Below the pieces are notes generated by a model that saw only the letters and a list, made by a program, of their open reading frames with translations, was not told the origin of the DNA and made no database searches. The position numbers and the translations under genes were made by a program. Positions 42,097-51,030 of a DNA stretch of 64,000 nt are shown here, one piece after another. Source of the DNA: Flavobacterium fragile. GTDB lineage: Bacteria; Bacteroidota; Bacteroidia; Flavobacteriales; Flavobacteriaceae. Location of the stretch: assembly GCF_023634865.1 (NCBI RefSeq), contig NZ_JAMLJN010000007.1:83707-147706 (forward strand), in the 5' to 3' direction. The first letter of the stretch is position 1, and each line of letters starts with the position of its first letter.

Positions 42097-43362
42097 TTAC
42101 CTTTTTTCTTCTTTTACAGAAAAACGAACCAATTCTATTTTTTTATTACTAGCTAAATGGATAATAATTTCAAAATGATCAATATTTATTTTCTCTTCAT
42201 TACTTGGTATTTCTTTAGTAAAATTTACGATGAAACCACCTAAGGTTGAATATGAATCTGATTCGGGAATATGAAGATTGTATTTTTCATTTAAAAATTC
42301 AACATCATGTCTGGCTGAAAAAAGATATATGTTTTCATCTAATTTTTCATCTATTAATTCTTCTGCCAAATCGTGTTCGTCTTCAATTTCACCAAACAAC
42401 TGTTCAATGATGTCTTCTATCGTTATAATTCCTGAAGTTCCTCCATATTCATCCAGTACCACTGCAATGCTTTTTCTCTTTTTTGTGAGCTGGTCTAAGG
42501 CGTCTTTGATGTATATGGTTTCGGGAACGTATTCTACGGGAATCATTACGCTTTTGATTGTCTTAGGTTTTTTAAATAATTCGAAAGAATGAACATAACC
42601 TAAAATATCATCAATCGAATTTTGATAAATTAACAGTTTTGAATATCCTGTTTTAATAAAGGTTTCTTTCAAAATTGCAACAGAATCTAATATGTCTACA
42701 CCACTTATTTCTGTTCTTGGCGTCATAATTTCCCGCGCTTTTAAATTGGAGAATTCAAGCGCATTTTGAAAAATTTGAATTTCAGAATCTACCTCATTGT
42801 CGTTAGAAATGTTGTTCATTTGTTCGGTTATGTAGTTTCCTAATTCAACTTTGCTGAAATATTCCGAAACTTGGTCTCCTGGAGTTTTGAAAAATTTTCT
42901 CAATATAATATCAGAAATCCAAATGATGAATTTTGTAGGCCAAAAAAGAAGTTGATAGAATAAATAACTGGGTAAAGCAAAAACCTTTATGAATGAATTT
43001 GCATAAATCTGAAAGAAAACTTTTGGAAGGAATTCGGCAGTTAACAGAATTATAATAGTCGAAATAAAGGTTTGAAGTAACAATCCCAAAAAAGAAGAAA
43101 GTTCGAAATAATTTGCTATCCATTGGTAAATTAGTTCTCCAGAATATATTCCGTAAATAACCAATACAATATTATTACCAACAAGCATGGAAGTAATAAA
43201 TTGTGATGGTTTTTCAATAAGTTTATTTAAAATTGTAGCATTAAAGTTTTTTTGTTTCTTTTCGATAGATAAATATACTTTGTTAGAAGACACATAAGCA
43301 ATTTCCATTCCTGAAAAGAATGCGGAGAGCAATAAACAAATTATAATAATGGTTATTTCCAT
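42097..43362 (-). CDS. CNNM/CorC (hemolysin-like) family membrane protein
   Basis: A 421-aa paralogue of GldE: DUF21/CNNM membrane domain (about residues 1-190), a CBS pair (about 205-330, motifs IMTPRTEISGV and VVLDEYGGTSGIITIED) and a C-terminal CorC/HlyC domain. Such proteins are ion-efflux (Mg, Co) candidates. The GldE designation is kept for the copy in the gliding cluster. It is co-oriented with lptC and its start codon is four bases after the stop of the small ORF 43367-43558. Confidence 0.88.
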   Translation of the reverse strand: MEITIIIICLLLSAFFSGMEIAYVSSNKVYLSIEKKQKNFNATILNKLIEKPSQFITSMLVGNNIVLVIYGIYSGELIYQWIANYFELSSFLGLLLQTFISTIIILLTAEFLPKVFFQIYANSFIKVFALPSYLFYQLLFWPTKFIIWISDIILRKFFKTPGDQVSEYFSKVELGNYITEQMNNISNDNEVDSEIQIFQNALEFSNLKAREIMTPRTEISGVDILDSVAILKETFIKTGYSKLLIYQNSIDDILGYVHSFELFKKPKTIKSVMIPVEYVPETIYIKDALDQLTKKRKSIAVVLDEYGGTSGIITIEDIIEQLFGEIEDEHDLAEELIDEKLDENIYLFSARHDVEFLNEKYNLHIPESDSYSTLGGFIVNFTKEIPSNEEKINIDHFEIIIHLASNKKIELVRFSVKEEKR

Positions 43363-43366
43363 TTAA

Positions 43367-43558
43367 TTATCTTCTGTTTTGAAATTTCTTTTGAAAATGG
43401 CGTCTAAAAAAGAACATTCCGATGGCTACAAATGCAATTGCAATGCTTAGTAATATGTCGTTTAAATGCTTACCTTCATTATATTTCTCGAGTGCATCGT
43501 AGAAAAAGAATCCAGCAAAAACTAAATAAAAGTATTGTACAAATCTTAAGTAGGTCAT
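43367..43558 (-). CDS. Small two-helix membrane protein
   Basis: A 63-aa protein with two hydrophobic segments (about residues 6-22 and 35-51) and a strongly basic C-terminus (FRRHFQKKFQNRR). I recognise no named family. It is very tightly spaced (4 bases) to the downstream CNNM gene and 46 bases from lptC, so it is probably real and part of the operon. Confidence 0.65.
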   Translation of the reverse strand: MTYLRFVQYFYLVFAGFFFYDALEKYNEGKHLNDILLSIAIAFVAIGMFFFRRHFQKKFQNRR

Positions 43559-43604
43559 AGTTGTATTTTTATCAAATATAATGAAAATGCGTAAAGTAAA
43601 ATAA

Positions 43605-44165
43605 TTATTTCTCAGTAGTGTTTACTTCTCCACTACTTTGTTGCATATTGAAGATTTTAAAATCTTTACTAAAATCTACACCTGGGCCTTCGAGGTAACC
43701 ACCAGCTTCATCTGTGTATTTAAAGTGTTTTTCAGTAAAAAACCATTCATTTTTTTGGTCAAAGTAGAGTTGGGATGTTTCTAGTTTTTTGCCGTTATGA
43801 GAACTTATAGTTACATTTCCCTGTAAGTCAATTATATTGGTTTTTTTATAAGAAATAGCATAATTTGCGACAACTGTAGTGGTATTTCCATTATTGTCAA
43901 AAAGAGTAACATTAATGCCTTTAGGAAATTCGGTAAAAGCATTTTCAATATTACCATAGTCTAGCATTTTAGGACTTTTTAATATCGATTTAATTCGACC
44001 AGAATCGGTATATTTTAAATTTAAAGTATCAGCTTCGCCAGAAGGAATAAAACTAGTTTCATTGAGTTGTTGCACTTTTTTGATGTCACTCTCACATGAA
44101 AAAAACACAGTCACAATGAATATTGTGACTATGTTTACAATGTTATTTTTTTTGAATAATTTCAT
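43605..44165 (-). CDS. lptC: LPS export ABC transporter periplasmic protein LptC
   Basis: A 186-aa protein of the lipopolysaccharide bridge between LptB2FG and LptA. The N-terminus is a lipoprotein-type signal (VTVFFSCESD, Cys at about residue 24), where E. coli LptC has a membrane helix. The rest is a beta-jellyroll of the LptC/YrbK family (LQGNVTISSHNGKKLETSQL, FFTEKHFKYTD). It lies among envelope genes. A 22-codon minus-strand ORF overlaps its start (see findings). Confidence 0.85.
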   Translation of the reverse strand: MKLFKKNNIVNIVTIFIVTVFFSCESDIKKVQQLNETSFIPSGEADTLNLKYTDSGRIKSILKSPKMLDYGNIENAFTEFPKGINVTLFDNNGNTTTVVANYAISYKKTNIIDLQGNVTISSHNGKKLETSQLYFDQKNEWFFTEKHFKYTDEAGGYLEGPGVDFSKDFKIFNMQQSSGEVNTTEK

Positions 44166-44241
44166 TCAGTTCCTTTTGGAGATAATTTTCATCAAAAAAG
44201 TTAGAAAGCATAATTAAGCTATTTTGCTTTGTTTTCTGAGA

Positions 44242-45498
44242 TTAATCAATTTTTCTCTTCTCAAACCATCTTGCTCCTAGATTCAATCCAATACTTAAAT
44301 TAAAATAATTCTCTTCAATTAAATTGGCTGAAGTAGTTCCTCTTTTGCCAAGTTCAAATCCTAAATCAACTTTTGAAAATCCAAGTGGTAATCCAAAACC
44401 AATATTTATTCCATAATCTTTAATGCTTTGATTATTAATCACTAAGCCTATGTTTTCATATTTAAAACCAGCTCGGTAAATAATTCTTTCAAAGTAGCTA
44501 GAAAAAGAGTCATACTTTGGTACATAATATCCACCAAGTGCAATTCTAGTGGAGTTTTCATAACTCACATTAGCTTGATCTTCAAAACGATTAACTAATT
44601 TTTTATTTTCGGTTAATGTAATTTCTGTACCAATTAACCAACTCTTATTTTTTCCAATTCCAGCTCCAAAACTTACTTTGCTAGGAATAATTAAATCTTT
44701 GTCGATTACATCAATTTCTTCATTGTCATAAATTAGTTCAGCTCCATTTCCAGCATAAGCAACAGTAGAAATGTTTCTAGAATTGTTGGTGCTCAGTCTG
44801 CTTTCTGGGCTGTAAGTTATACTAGAATGTAAAGTAAGTTTTGAATTGATATTTGTTTGATACAACATTCCAAAATTAGATGCAAAACCATTTACTTTGG
44901 AAAAGTCACGTTTTCTAGAGATGTATTGCGTAGGATCGGGCGAAAGTAATGTTTCGGTGTAATCATTTGTGATGTCTCCAAAGTGATACATGATTTCAGC
45001 CCCTAAACTTATTTTTTTGGTTATTTGATAAGATCCACCTAAAAAAACTTTGTTGATAAATCCATTTCCTTGCGATCTCTGGAATTTATTTCCTGTTTCG
45101 TCTGTAAATGTGCTCTCGTTTTTGTAGCCTACAGCGGTGTAGGGTTTAAGTCCAAAAGCGGCTCCAAATTTCCCAAAAGGTAATCCTACAGCTAGATAAT
45201 CAAAACTAGTTCTTTGGGCTTTTTCTTTTTCACTTTGTGTTTTAAAGTTAGTTGATGAATTCGTCCCTCCAACCGCAAATGTGGTTAATTTTAACTTTGA
45301 AAAAGAAGCAGGATTCATTAATGCTAATTGAATGCTATCTCCAACTATTGATAATCCTCCCATAGATTTAGCATCTTGAGTGCCATTAAATTTTACTTCA
45401 CCTAAACCATAATAAGAATAAGGAGACGCGGTGTTATCTTGAGCCCATGTAGGCATAGCTACAAAAAAACAAACAATTACAATAAGTTTTTTAATCAT
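44242..45498 (-). CDS. Predicted outer-membrane beta-barrel protein
   Basis: A 418-aa protein with a signal peptide (residues 1-19, ending PTWAQ) and an early NPASFSKL motif found in FadL/OmpP1-like and PorV-like barrels (ALMNPASF), followed by about fourteen amphipathic strands rich in Gly and aromatic residues and ending in a strand. FadL-like uptake of hydrophobic compounds or a T9SS-linked role are both possible; I do not choose. Its first 8 bases overlap the end of coaX. Confidence 0.75.
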   Translation of the reverse strand: MIKKLIVIVCFFVAMPTWAQDNTASPYSYYGLGEVKFNGTQDAKSMGGLSIVGDSIQLALMNPASFSKLKLTTFAVGGTNSSTNFKTQSEKEKAQRTSFDYLAVGLPFGKFGAAFGLKPYTAVGYKNESTFTDETGNKFQRSQGNGFINKVFLGGSYQITKKISLGAEIMYHFGDITNDYTETLLSPDPTQYISRKRDFSKVNGFASNFGMLYQTNINSKLTLHSSITYSPESRLSTNNSRNISTVAYAGNGAELIYDNEEIDVIDKDLIIPSKVSFGAGIGKNKSWLIGTEITLTENKKLVNRFEDQANVSYENSTRIALGGYYVPKYDSFSSYFERIIYRAGFKYENIGLVINNQSIKDYGINIGFGLPLGFSKVDLGFELGKRGTTSANLIEENYFNLSIGLNLGARWFEKRKID

Positions 45499-46225
45499 CT
45501 TGATGTGTGTATAGTGATAATAAATTCAAACTTTCTAGTAAGAAATTTGAATTGGCAAATATGGTGTTTTTTAATCTTTTAGCCAAAAAATCTGTATCTC
45601 CACCTGTTAAAATTATTGTTAAATCTTGATTTTTAAGAGAATATTGCGAAATAAAACCTTCGATTTCAAAAATAACACCATTGATAACACCACTATGAAT
45701 AGCGTCTTTTGTGCTGTTTCCTATTATTTTAAATGCTTCATTGATGGATAACAAAGGAAGTTTTGAGGTGTAATCGTTCAAACTTTTGTATCGAATGCTA
45801 ATGCCAGGAGAAATAGCACCTCCCAAATATTCGTTGTTTGAATTTACAAAATCATAGGTAATACAGGTTCCGGCATCAATGACTAATCTGTTTTGGTTTG
45901 GAAATTTCAATGTGGCTCCTGCAGCTAAAACCATTCGGTCAATTCCTAAAGTTTCTGGAGTAGCATATAAATTTGTAAAAGGAAATTTTGATTGGTGTGT
46001 AATTATTTCTGTAGGAAACTGACTTTTGATGTAATTTAAAACGTTTTCATCTAGTTTTCCTACCGAAGAAAGGATGATTTTTTGAAGATTGGAATATTTT
46101 TTGAAAATATTTTGAAAATTTTTTAAAGCTTCTTTTGAATTAAAAATAACAAGCTCCATTTGCTTATTGTATTCAAATACAGCAACTTTAATTCTTGAAT
46201 TTCCTACATCGATGGTTAAAAGCAT
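45491..46225 (-). CDS. coaX: Type III pantothenate kinase
   Basis: The first step of coenzyme A synthesis, in the cytoplasm. The 244-aa protein has the ASKHA phosphate motif LLTIDVGNSRIKVAVFE at the start, the ETLGIDRMVLAAGA region, VIDAGTCITYDFV and GGAISPGISIRYKSL, all diagnostic of CoaX. It lacks the eukaryotic-like and type I motifs. First gene of the leftward series; -7 box TATATTTG lies 20 bases upstream. Confidence 0.94.
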   Translation of the reverse strand: MLLTIDVGNSRIKVAVFEYNKQMELVIFNSKEALKNFQNIFKKYSNLQKIILSSVGKLDENVLNYIKSQFPTEIITHQSKFPFTNLYATPETLGIDRMVLAAGATLKFPNQNRLVIDAGTCITYDFVNSNNEYLGGAISPGISIRYKSLNDYTSKLPLLSINEAFKIIGNSTKDAIHSGVINGVIFEIEGFISQYSLKNQDLTIILTGGDTDFLAKRLKNTIFANSNFLLESLNLLSLYTHQDD

Positions 46226-46244
46226 GGTTTTGTTTTAGGAACTG

Positions 46245-46252
46245 CAAATATA
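46245..46252 (-). promoter_or_regulatory. coaX -7 promoter element
   Basis: Minus-strand TATATTTG, a perfect match, about 20 bases before the start. It probably drives the leftward coaX to ppiD series. No TTG at the normal -33 distance. Confidence 0.55.
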
Positions 46253-46278
46253 CAAATTGATTTTTTTTAATATTTGTT

Positions 46279-46308
46279 TTGGAAAATATAAAAATGGTTC
46301 TATATTTG
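46279..46308 (+). promoter_or_regulatory. tRNA-Phe promoter
   Basis: TTG 46279-46281, 19-nt spacer, TATATTTG 46301-46308; a 39-nt leader precedes the tRNA. Confidence 0.8.
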
Positions 46309-46347
46309 CACCCGCAATCAACAAGCAGAAATGCTCAAAGTTGTAAA

Positions 46348-46420
46348 GGTACCTTAGCTCAGTTGGTAGAGCAATGGACTGAAAATCCATGTGTCCCTGG
46401 TTCGATTCCTGGAGGTACCA
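46348..46420 (+). tRNA. tRNA-Phe (anticodon GAA)
   Basis: Acceptor stem GGTACCT 46348-46354 with AGGTACC 46413-46419, discriminator A. D-arm GCTCAGTTGGTAGAGC, anticodon stem ATGGA/TCCAT with loop CTGAAAA (anticodon GAA), T-arm CCTGGTTCGATTCCTGG. The 3' CCA is not encoded. Confidence 0.97.
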
Positions 46421-46421
46421 C

Positions 46422-46450
46422 AAAAACCACTCATTTGAGTGGTTTTTTTG
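46422..46450 (+). terminator. Terminator of tRNA-Phe
   Basis: AAAAACCACTCA, two-base loop, TGAGTGGTTTTT and a T-run. Symmetric, so it may also stop leftward transcripts of the GYDIA kinase gene. Confidence 0.85.
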
Positions 46451-46473
46451 TTTTTTATAGGTTTTAGAAAGGA

Positions 46474-47388
46474 TTATAAAATCATTTCTTCATATTCGAG
46501 TACCACAGAATAACCTTTATTTTTAAAGTAATCTTTTGGATTTTCTTTAGAAATCACCATTACAAAATCGCCACCCCAAGCACCTAAACTTTTAATCACT
46601 CCTTCAAAATCAGGAAAAAACTTTTCTTGAATGGTTTCCATTTCTAAAACATCACTCATAATAATTTCGTGTTTTTCCATTTGTTTAGCAAAATCTTTTA
46701 ATTCTTTACAATCAATCGTTTCGTATGTAATAGTGTTGATTTTTGAAATTACGGCATTCACATGATGGTGTTTCGACATGTAATTCGCAATCGCCAATTT
46801 GCTACTTTGTTTCTGATTCAAATACACAAAATAAATATGGTCTTTGAATTCAGGATTAAAATGAATGGGTTTAAAATGCGGTTTTTCGTTTTCTAAATGA
46901 TATACAAGAGGTGAATTCGACTTAGCACAAGCAATATCATAACCGCTTCCGCCAAAACTTTTTTGCAACAATTCAAACGCATCAATATCTAACCAATCCG
47001 CAATACTATTTATTAGAGTAGAAGATGTTCCTAAACCCCATAGTCTTGGAAATGTTAAATGCGTTTCAATTTCATAACCTTCTTTCTCTAAAAACGAAGG
47101 ATTTTGAATAAAAGCTTGATGTAAAATTTCAATCAAGGTGTTTTTTACAGCAGAATTGCTATCGTTGATGGTTCTTTGCTTTATTTCTTCAAACGAAATC
47201 ATGCCTTCAAACCAAATGCTTTTATCGGCATCAAAACTCGTCCATTTAATTTGGTGATTTGTGCCTGATTTCACCACTAAACTTTGTCCAAATTTTGTAG
47301 GTAAAGCCAATGCTTTTGCACCATCTAAAACAATGTATTCGCCTGTGATGAGTAATTTTCCATTACTGTAAAAAGTTTGGCTCTCCAT
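46474..47388 (-). CDS. GYDIA family GHMP kinase, candidate phosphomevalonate kinase
   Basis: A 304-aa GHMP kinase: N-terminal GKLLITGEYIVLDGAKALAL, the ATP loop PRLWGLGTSSTLINSI (residues about 110-125) and the name-giving motif FGGSGYDIACA (about 144-154); C-terminal GAWGGDFVMV is motif 3. It overlaps the HMG-CoA reductase stop by one base, so it is co-translated with a mevalonate enzyme. The pathway still lacks a phosphomevalonate kinase in this window, and no other kinase fills the role, hence the proposal. Direct function is unproven. Confidence 0.85.
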   Translation of the reverse strand: MESQTFYSNGKLLITGEYIVLDGAKALALPTKFGQSLVVKSGTNHQIKWTSFDADKSIWFEGMISFEEIKQRTINDSNSAVKNTLIEILHQAFIQNPSFLEKEGYEIETHLTFPRLWGLGTSSTLINSIADWLDIDAFELLQKSFGGSGYDIACAKSNSPLVYHLENEKPHFKPIHFNPEFKDHIYFVYLNQKQSSKLAIANYMSKHHHVNAVISKINTITYETIDCKELKDFAKQMEKHEIIMSDVLEMETIQEKFFPDFEGVIKSLGAWGGDFVMVISKENPKDYFKNKGYSVVLEYEEMIL

Positions 47389-48704
47389 TAACTTCTAATT
47401 TTTTCCAAATAATCTACCACTAAACTATGCGAAACTGTCGTGTCTTTGAAATAATCCAACACCTTTTGTTTTTCTTCTTTGGTAGCATGATGTTGGTTCA
47501 AAATATTCATCAAGTGCATTTTCATGTGACCTTGTTGAATTCCTGTGGTCGTTAACGAACGAAGTGCTGCAAAATTTTGAGCTAATCCAGCGGCAGCAAC
47601 AATTTGCATTAATTCTTCTGCAGAAGGTTTTCCTAGTAATTCCATTGAGAATTTTACTAGCGGATGTAATGAAGTTAATCCGCCAACTGTTCCTAATGCT
47701 AACGGAATTTCCATCCAAAAAGTAAAAATATCATTCTCAATTTTCACATGCGATAAACTCGAATAGTGTCCCGATTTACTTGCATAAGCGTGAATTCCCG
47801 CTTCCACGGCTCTGAAGTCGTTTCCAGTAGCTAAAACTACGGCGTCAATTCCGTTCATGATGCCTTTATTATGGGTTACGGCTCTATAAGGTTCTACTTC
47901 GGCAATGCGAACTGCGGTTGCAAATTTCTGAGCAAATTCAACGGAGTCTATGTTTTTATCATCTGAAAGTTGGGTTATCGGACAAGAAACTTCCACTCTT
48001 ACTAAGCAATTTGGTACATAATTACTTAAAATACTCATTACAATTTGAATATTTTTTTCATTCGAAGTAAAATCGGTATAGTCTTGCGCTTGATTTTCTA
48101 AAGTTTTGGCAAATTGCTCTAAACATGTATTGATAAAATTCGCACCCATGCTGTCTTTGGTATTAAAAGTAGCATGTAATTGATAATAATTTGGAATTTC
48201 ATGGGTTTTATCTCTAAGTTCAATATCTAAAATTCCGCCACCACGCTTTTGCATGTTTTTGGTAACTTCTTGCGTATCCTCAAAGAAAGTTGGTTTTATT
48301 GTATTGAAAAAAGTAGTTAGTTTTTCTGAATTTCCATGGAAAAGAAAATGAACCTGACCAATTTTTTCGGTACTGATAATAGTCGTTTTAAAACCGCCAC
48401 GCTCGCCCCAAAATTTTGCAGCTTTTGAAGCGGCTGCTACAACCGAACTTTCTTCAATTGCCATTGGAATAGTATAGCTTTTCCCATTAATAATGAAGTT
48501 AGGCGCTACTCCATAGGGCAAATAAAAGTTGGTTAAGGTATTTTCGATAAATTCGTCATGTAATTTTTGCAAATTTTCATCGGAATTCCAGTATTTTTTT
48601 AGATTGATTTTTGCTTCTTCTGCATCAGAAAAGTAAGTTGAAGTTATCCAATTTATTTTTTCTTCTTTAGAAAGTTTAGAGAAACCTTTTACGTTTTGTG
48701 TCAT
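47388..48704 (-). CDS. Hydroxymethylglutaryl-CoA reductase
   Basis: A 438-aa enzyme giving mevalonate from HMG-CoA. Key motifs: DSMGANFINTCLEQ (the DAMGxN cofactor region, Ser for Ala), ALGTVGGLTSLHP and the late QGHMKMHLMN with the catalytic His. Length and the SMGAN/QGHMKMH pattern fit the class II (bacterial) type; annotation in relatives is often 'degradative', but the clustering with mevalonate kinases argues for biosynthesis here. The start codon is divergent from the S9 peptidase. Confidence 0.92.
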   Translation of the reverse strand: MTQNVKGFSKLSKEEKINWITSTYFSDAEEAKINLKKYWNSDENLQKLHDEFIENTLTNFYLPYGVAPNFIINGKSYTIPMAIEESSVVAAASKAAKFWGERGGFKTTIISTEKIGQVHFLFHGNSEKLTTFFNTIKPTFFEDTQEVTKNMQKRGGGILDIELRDKTHEIPNYYQLHATFNTKDSMGANFINTCLEQFAKTLENQAQDYTDFTSNEKNIQIVMSILSNYVPNCLVRVEVSCPITQLSDDKNIDSVEFAQKFATAVRIAEVEPYRAVTHNKGIMNGIDAVVLATGNDFRAVEAGIHAYASKSGHYSSLSHVKIENDIFTFWMEIPLALGTVGGLTSLHPLVKFSMELLGKPSAEELMQIVAAAGLAQNFAALRSLTTTGIQQGHMKMHLMNILNQHHATKEEKQKVLDYFKDTTVSHSLVVDYLEKIRS

Positions 48705-48725
48705 AGCAAATCTTAAAATTTAACA

Positions 48726-48733
48726 CAAAGATA
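48726..48733 (-). promoter_or_regulatory. HMG-CoA reductase -7 promoter element
   Basis: Minus-strand TATCTTTG, about 21 bases before the start. No clear TTG at -33. Confidence 0.5.
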
Positions 48734-48831
48734 CTAAAACCTAGTGGATAGTTTTTTGTGAAATATGACTTAAAAATTGGATTAATTCTAAAAAATCACT
48801 AAAATTGGAGGTTTTTTAAGAACATAATATT

Positions 48832-51003
48832 ATGAAAAAGATCAGTTTAGCGATTTTATTATTTGTAGTAAGCTCATTATCAGTTGTAGGCCAACAAAAA
48901 ATAACATTAGAAGAAATTTGGGGTGGTGCCTTTAGAACCAAAGGTATGGATGCTTTAAATGCCATGAAGAACACTAATCAATACACCGTTCTAAATTTTG
49001 ATAGAAGTACAAGAAGTTACCAAATCGACTTGTATGATTTTGCCACTTTAGAAAAAGTGAGTACTCTTTTCGATACCAAAAATCATCCAGAAGTTAAATC
49101 AATTGACAGTTATTCATTCGATAAAAACGAGAAAAAGATTTTAATTGCTACGAATTCAAATCCAATTTTCCGTCACTCTTTTACAGCACAATATTTTATT
49201 TATGATATTTCATCAAAAACGGTAAATAGTTTTACTTCTAATGTTATTCAAGAGCCAACATTTAGTCCTGATGGAACCAAAGTTGCTTACGCATTTGAAA
49301 ACAACTTATATGTTCATGATTTATCATCAGGTGTAAAAGTTCAAATTACACAAGACGGACAAAAAAATAAAATCATTAATGGTATTACGGATTGGGTGTA
49401 TGAAGAAGAATTTGCATTTGTAAAAGCCTATGATTGGAATGCAGCAGGAAATAAAATCGCTTACATCAAATTTGATGAAACGGAAGTTCCAGAATTTTCA
49501 ATGGACATGTACAACGAAGGTTTATATCCAACACAAACCGTTTTCAAATATCCAAAGGCAGGTGAGAAAAATGCGATTGTTTCGTTACATATTTTCGATT
49601 TAAAATCAGGGACTACAAAGAAAATCAATTTAGGAAATTACAAAGATTTTTACATTCCAAGAATCAAATGGACGAATGATGCGGCTACTTTGAGTGTTCA
49701 GGTAATGAACCGTCATCAAAATAATTTAGATTTACATTTTGTAGATGCCAATGCAGGAACTACAAAAATTGTTTTAAACGAAAAAGATCCAGCTTATGTT
49801 GATGTTACCGATAACTTAACGTTCTTAAAAGATAATAGTTTTATTTGGACATCAGAAAAAGACGGATTCAATCATATTTATCATTACGACAAAAATGGTA
49901 AATTGAAAAAACAAATTACTAAAGGAAATTGGGAAGTAACGAATTACTACGGTTTTGACGAAAAATCAGGAATGATTTATTATCAATCGGTTGAAAATGG
50001 TTCTATCAACAGAGATGTTTACGCTATTAAAGTGGATGGAAAATCAAAAGTAAGATTATCATCAAAAACCGGAACAAATTCGGCTACTTTTAGCCCGAAT
50101 TTCCAATACTTCATCAATACGTATTCAAGCGCTACTTCGGCACCAACTTACACTTTAAACGATTCTAAATCAGGCGCGGTTATTAAAACAATTGTTTCTA
50201 ACGAAGCAGTAGAGCAAAAATTAGCAAAATATGATGTAACTCCAAAAGAGTTTTTTGTATTAACAACTGAAAAAGGGCATCAATTAAACGCTTGGATGAT
50301 TAAACCAAAAAATTTCGATCCAAATAAAAAATACCCAGTTTTCATGTATCAGTATTCTGGACCAGGTTCGCAACAAGTAGATAACGCTTGGAACAGTACC
50401 GATGATTATTGGTTTATGATGTTAGCACAACAAGGTTATATTGTAGCTTGTGTAGATGGGCGAGGAACAGGCTATAAAGGAGCTGCTTTTAAGAAATGTA
50501 CTTATAAAGAACTAGGAAAATATGAAGTAGAAGACCAAATCGATGCGGCTAAAGTAATTGGAAAATACAACTATGTTGACGCTTCAAGAATTGGAATTTT
50601 TGGATGGAGTTATGGCGGTTTTATGTCGTCTAACTGTTTGTTCCAGGGCGCTGATGTATTCAAAATGGCAATTGCCGTAGCACCGGTGACTTCTTGGAGA
50701 TATTACGATAGTATTTACACCGAGCGTTACATGCAAACGCCTCAAGAAAATGCAAGTGGTTACGATAACAATTCTCCAATCAATCACGTAAGTAAATTAA
50801 AAGGTAACTTCTTATTAATTCACGGAACAGCTGATGATAATGTACACGTGCAAAACACTATGAAAATGGTGGAAGCTTTAGTGCAAGCGAACAAACAATT
50901 CGATTGGGCTATTTATCCAGATAAAAATCACGGAATTTACGGCGGAAAAACACGCTTACAATTGTACACTAAAATGACGAATTTCATCAAAGAAAAATTA
51001 TAA
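48832..51003 (+). CDS. Dipeptidyl peptidase IV-type S9 serine peptidase
   Basis: A 723-aa secreted peptidase. The signal peptide covers residues about 1-20 (SSLSVVGQ). An eight-blade beta-propeller (about 40-480, including the DPP IV-like DWVYEEEF glutamate motif that reads the substrate N-terminus) precedes an alpha/beta hydrolase domain with catalytic S593 (GWSYGG), D668 (GTADDN) and H700 (DKNHG). It releases X-Pro dipeptides from peptides. It is followed 27 bases later by a POT peptide transporter, which gives a peptide-use pair. Confidence 0.94.
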   Translation: MKKISLAILLFVVSSLSVVGQQKITLEEIWGGAFRTKGMDALNAMKNTNQYTVLNFDRSTRSYQIDLYDFATLEKVSTLFDTKNHPEVKSIDSYSFDKNEKKILIATNSNPIFRHSFTAQYFIYDISSKTVNSFTSNVIQEPTFSPDGTKVAYAFENNLYVHDLSSGVKVQITQDGQKNKIINGITDWVYEEEFAFVKAYDWNAAGNKIAYIKFDETEVPEFSMDMYNEGLYPTQTVFKYPKAGEKNAIVSLHIFDLKSGTTKKINLGNYKDFYIPRIKWTNDAATLSVQVMNRHQNNLDLHFVDANAGTTKIVLNEKDPAYVDVTDNLTFLKDNSFIWTSEKDGFNHIYHYDKNGKLKKQITKGNWEVTNYYGFDEKSGMIYYQSVENGSINRDVYAIKVDGKSKVRLSSKTGTNSATFSPNFQYFINTYSSATSAPTYTLNDSKSGAVIKTIVSNEAVEQKLAKYDVTPKEFFVLTTEKGHQLNAWMIKPKNFDPNKKYPVFMYQYSGPGSQQVDNAWNSTDDYWFMMLAQQGYIVACVDGRGTGYKGAAFKKCTYKELGKYEVEDQIDAAKVIGKYNYVDASRIGIFGWSYGGFMSSNCLFQGADVFKMAIAVAPVTSWRYYDSIYTERYMQTPQENASGYDNNSPINHVSKLKGNFLLIHGTADDNVHVQNTMKMVEALVQANKQFDWAIYPDKNHGIYGGKTRLQLYTKMTNFIKEKL

Positions 51004-51030
51004 ACTAACCATTAAACTAAAACAAATTAT

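Noticed and set aside
44110..44129. Perfect inverted repeat GTCACAAT-GAAT-ATTGTGAC, resembling a CRP-type site.
   Set aside because: It lies within the lptC signal-peptide codons and arises from the repeated IVT codons of the protein.
46279..46467. 62-aa plus-strand ORF over tRNA-Phe, and an antisense one at 46235-46423.
   Set aside because: Both are translations of the tRNA and its flanks, with no protein-like composition.
48807..48811. GGAGG upstream of the S9 peptidase start.
   Set aside because: It is 20 bases from the ATG, too far to serve as a ribosome-binding site; no nearer start fits.
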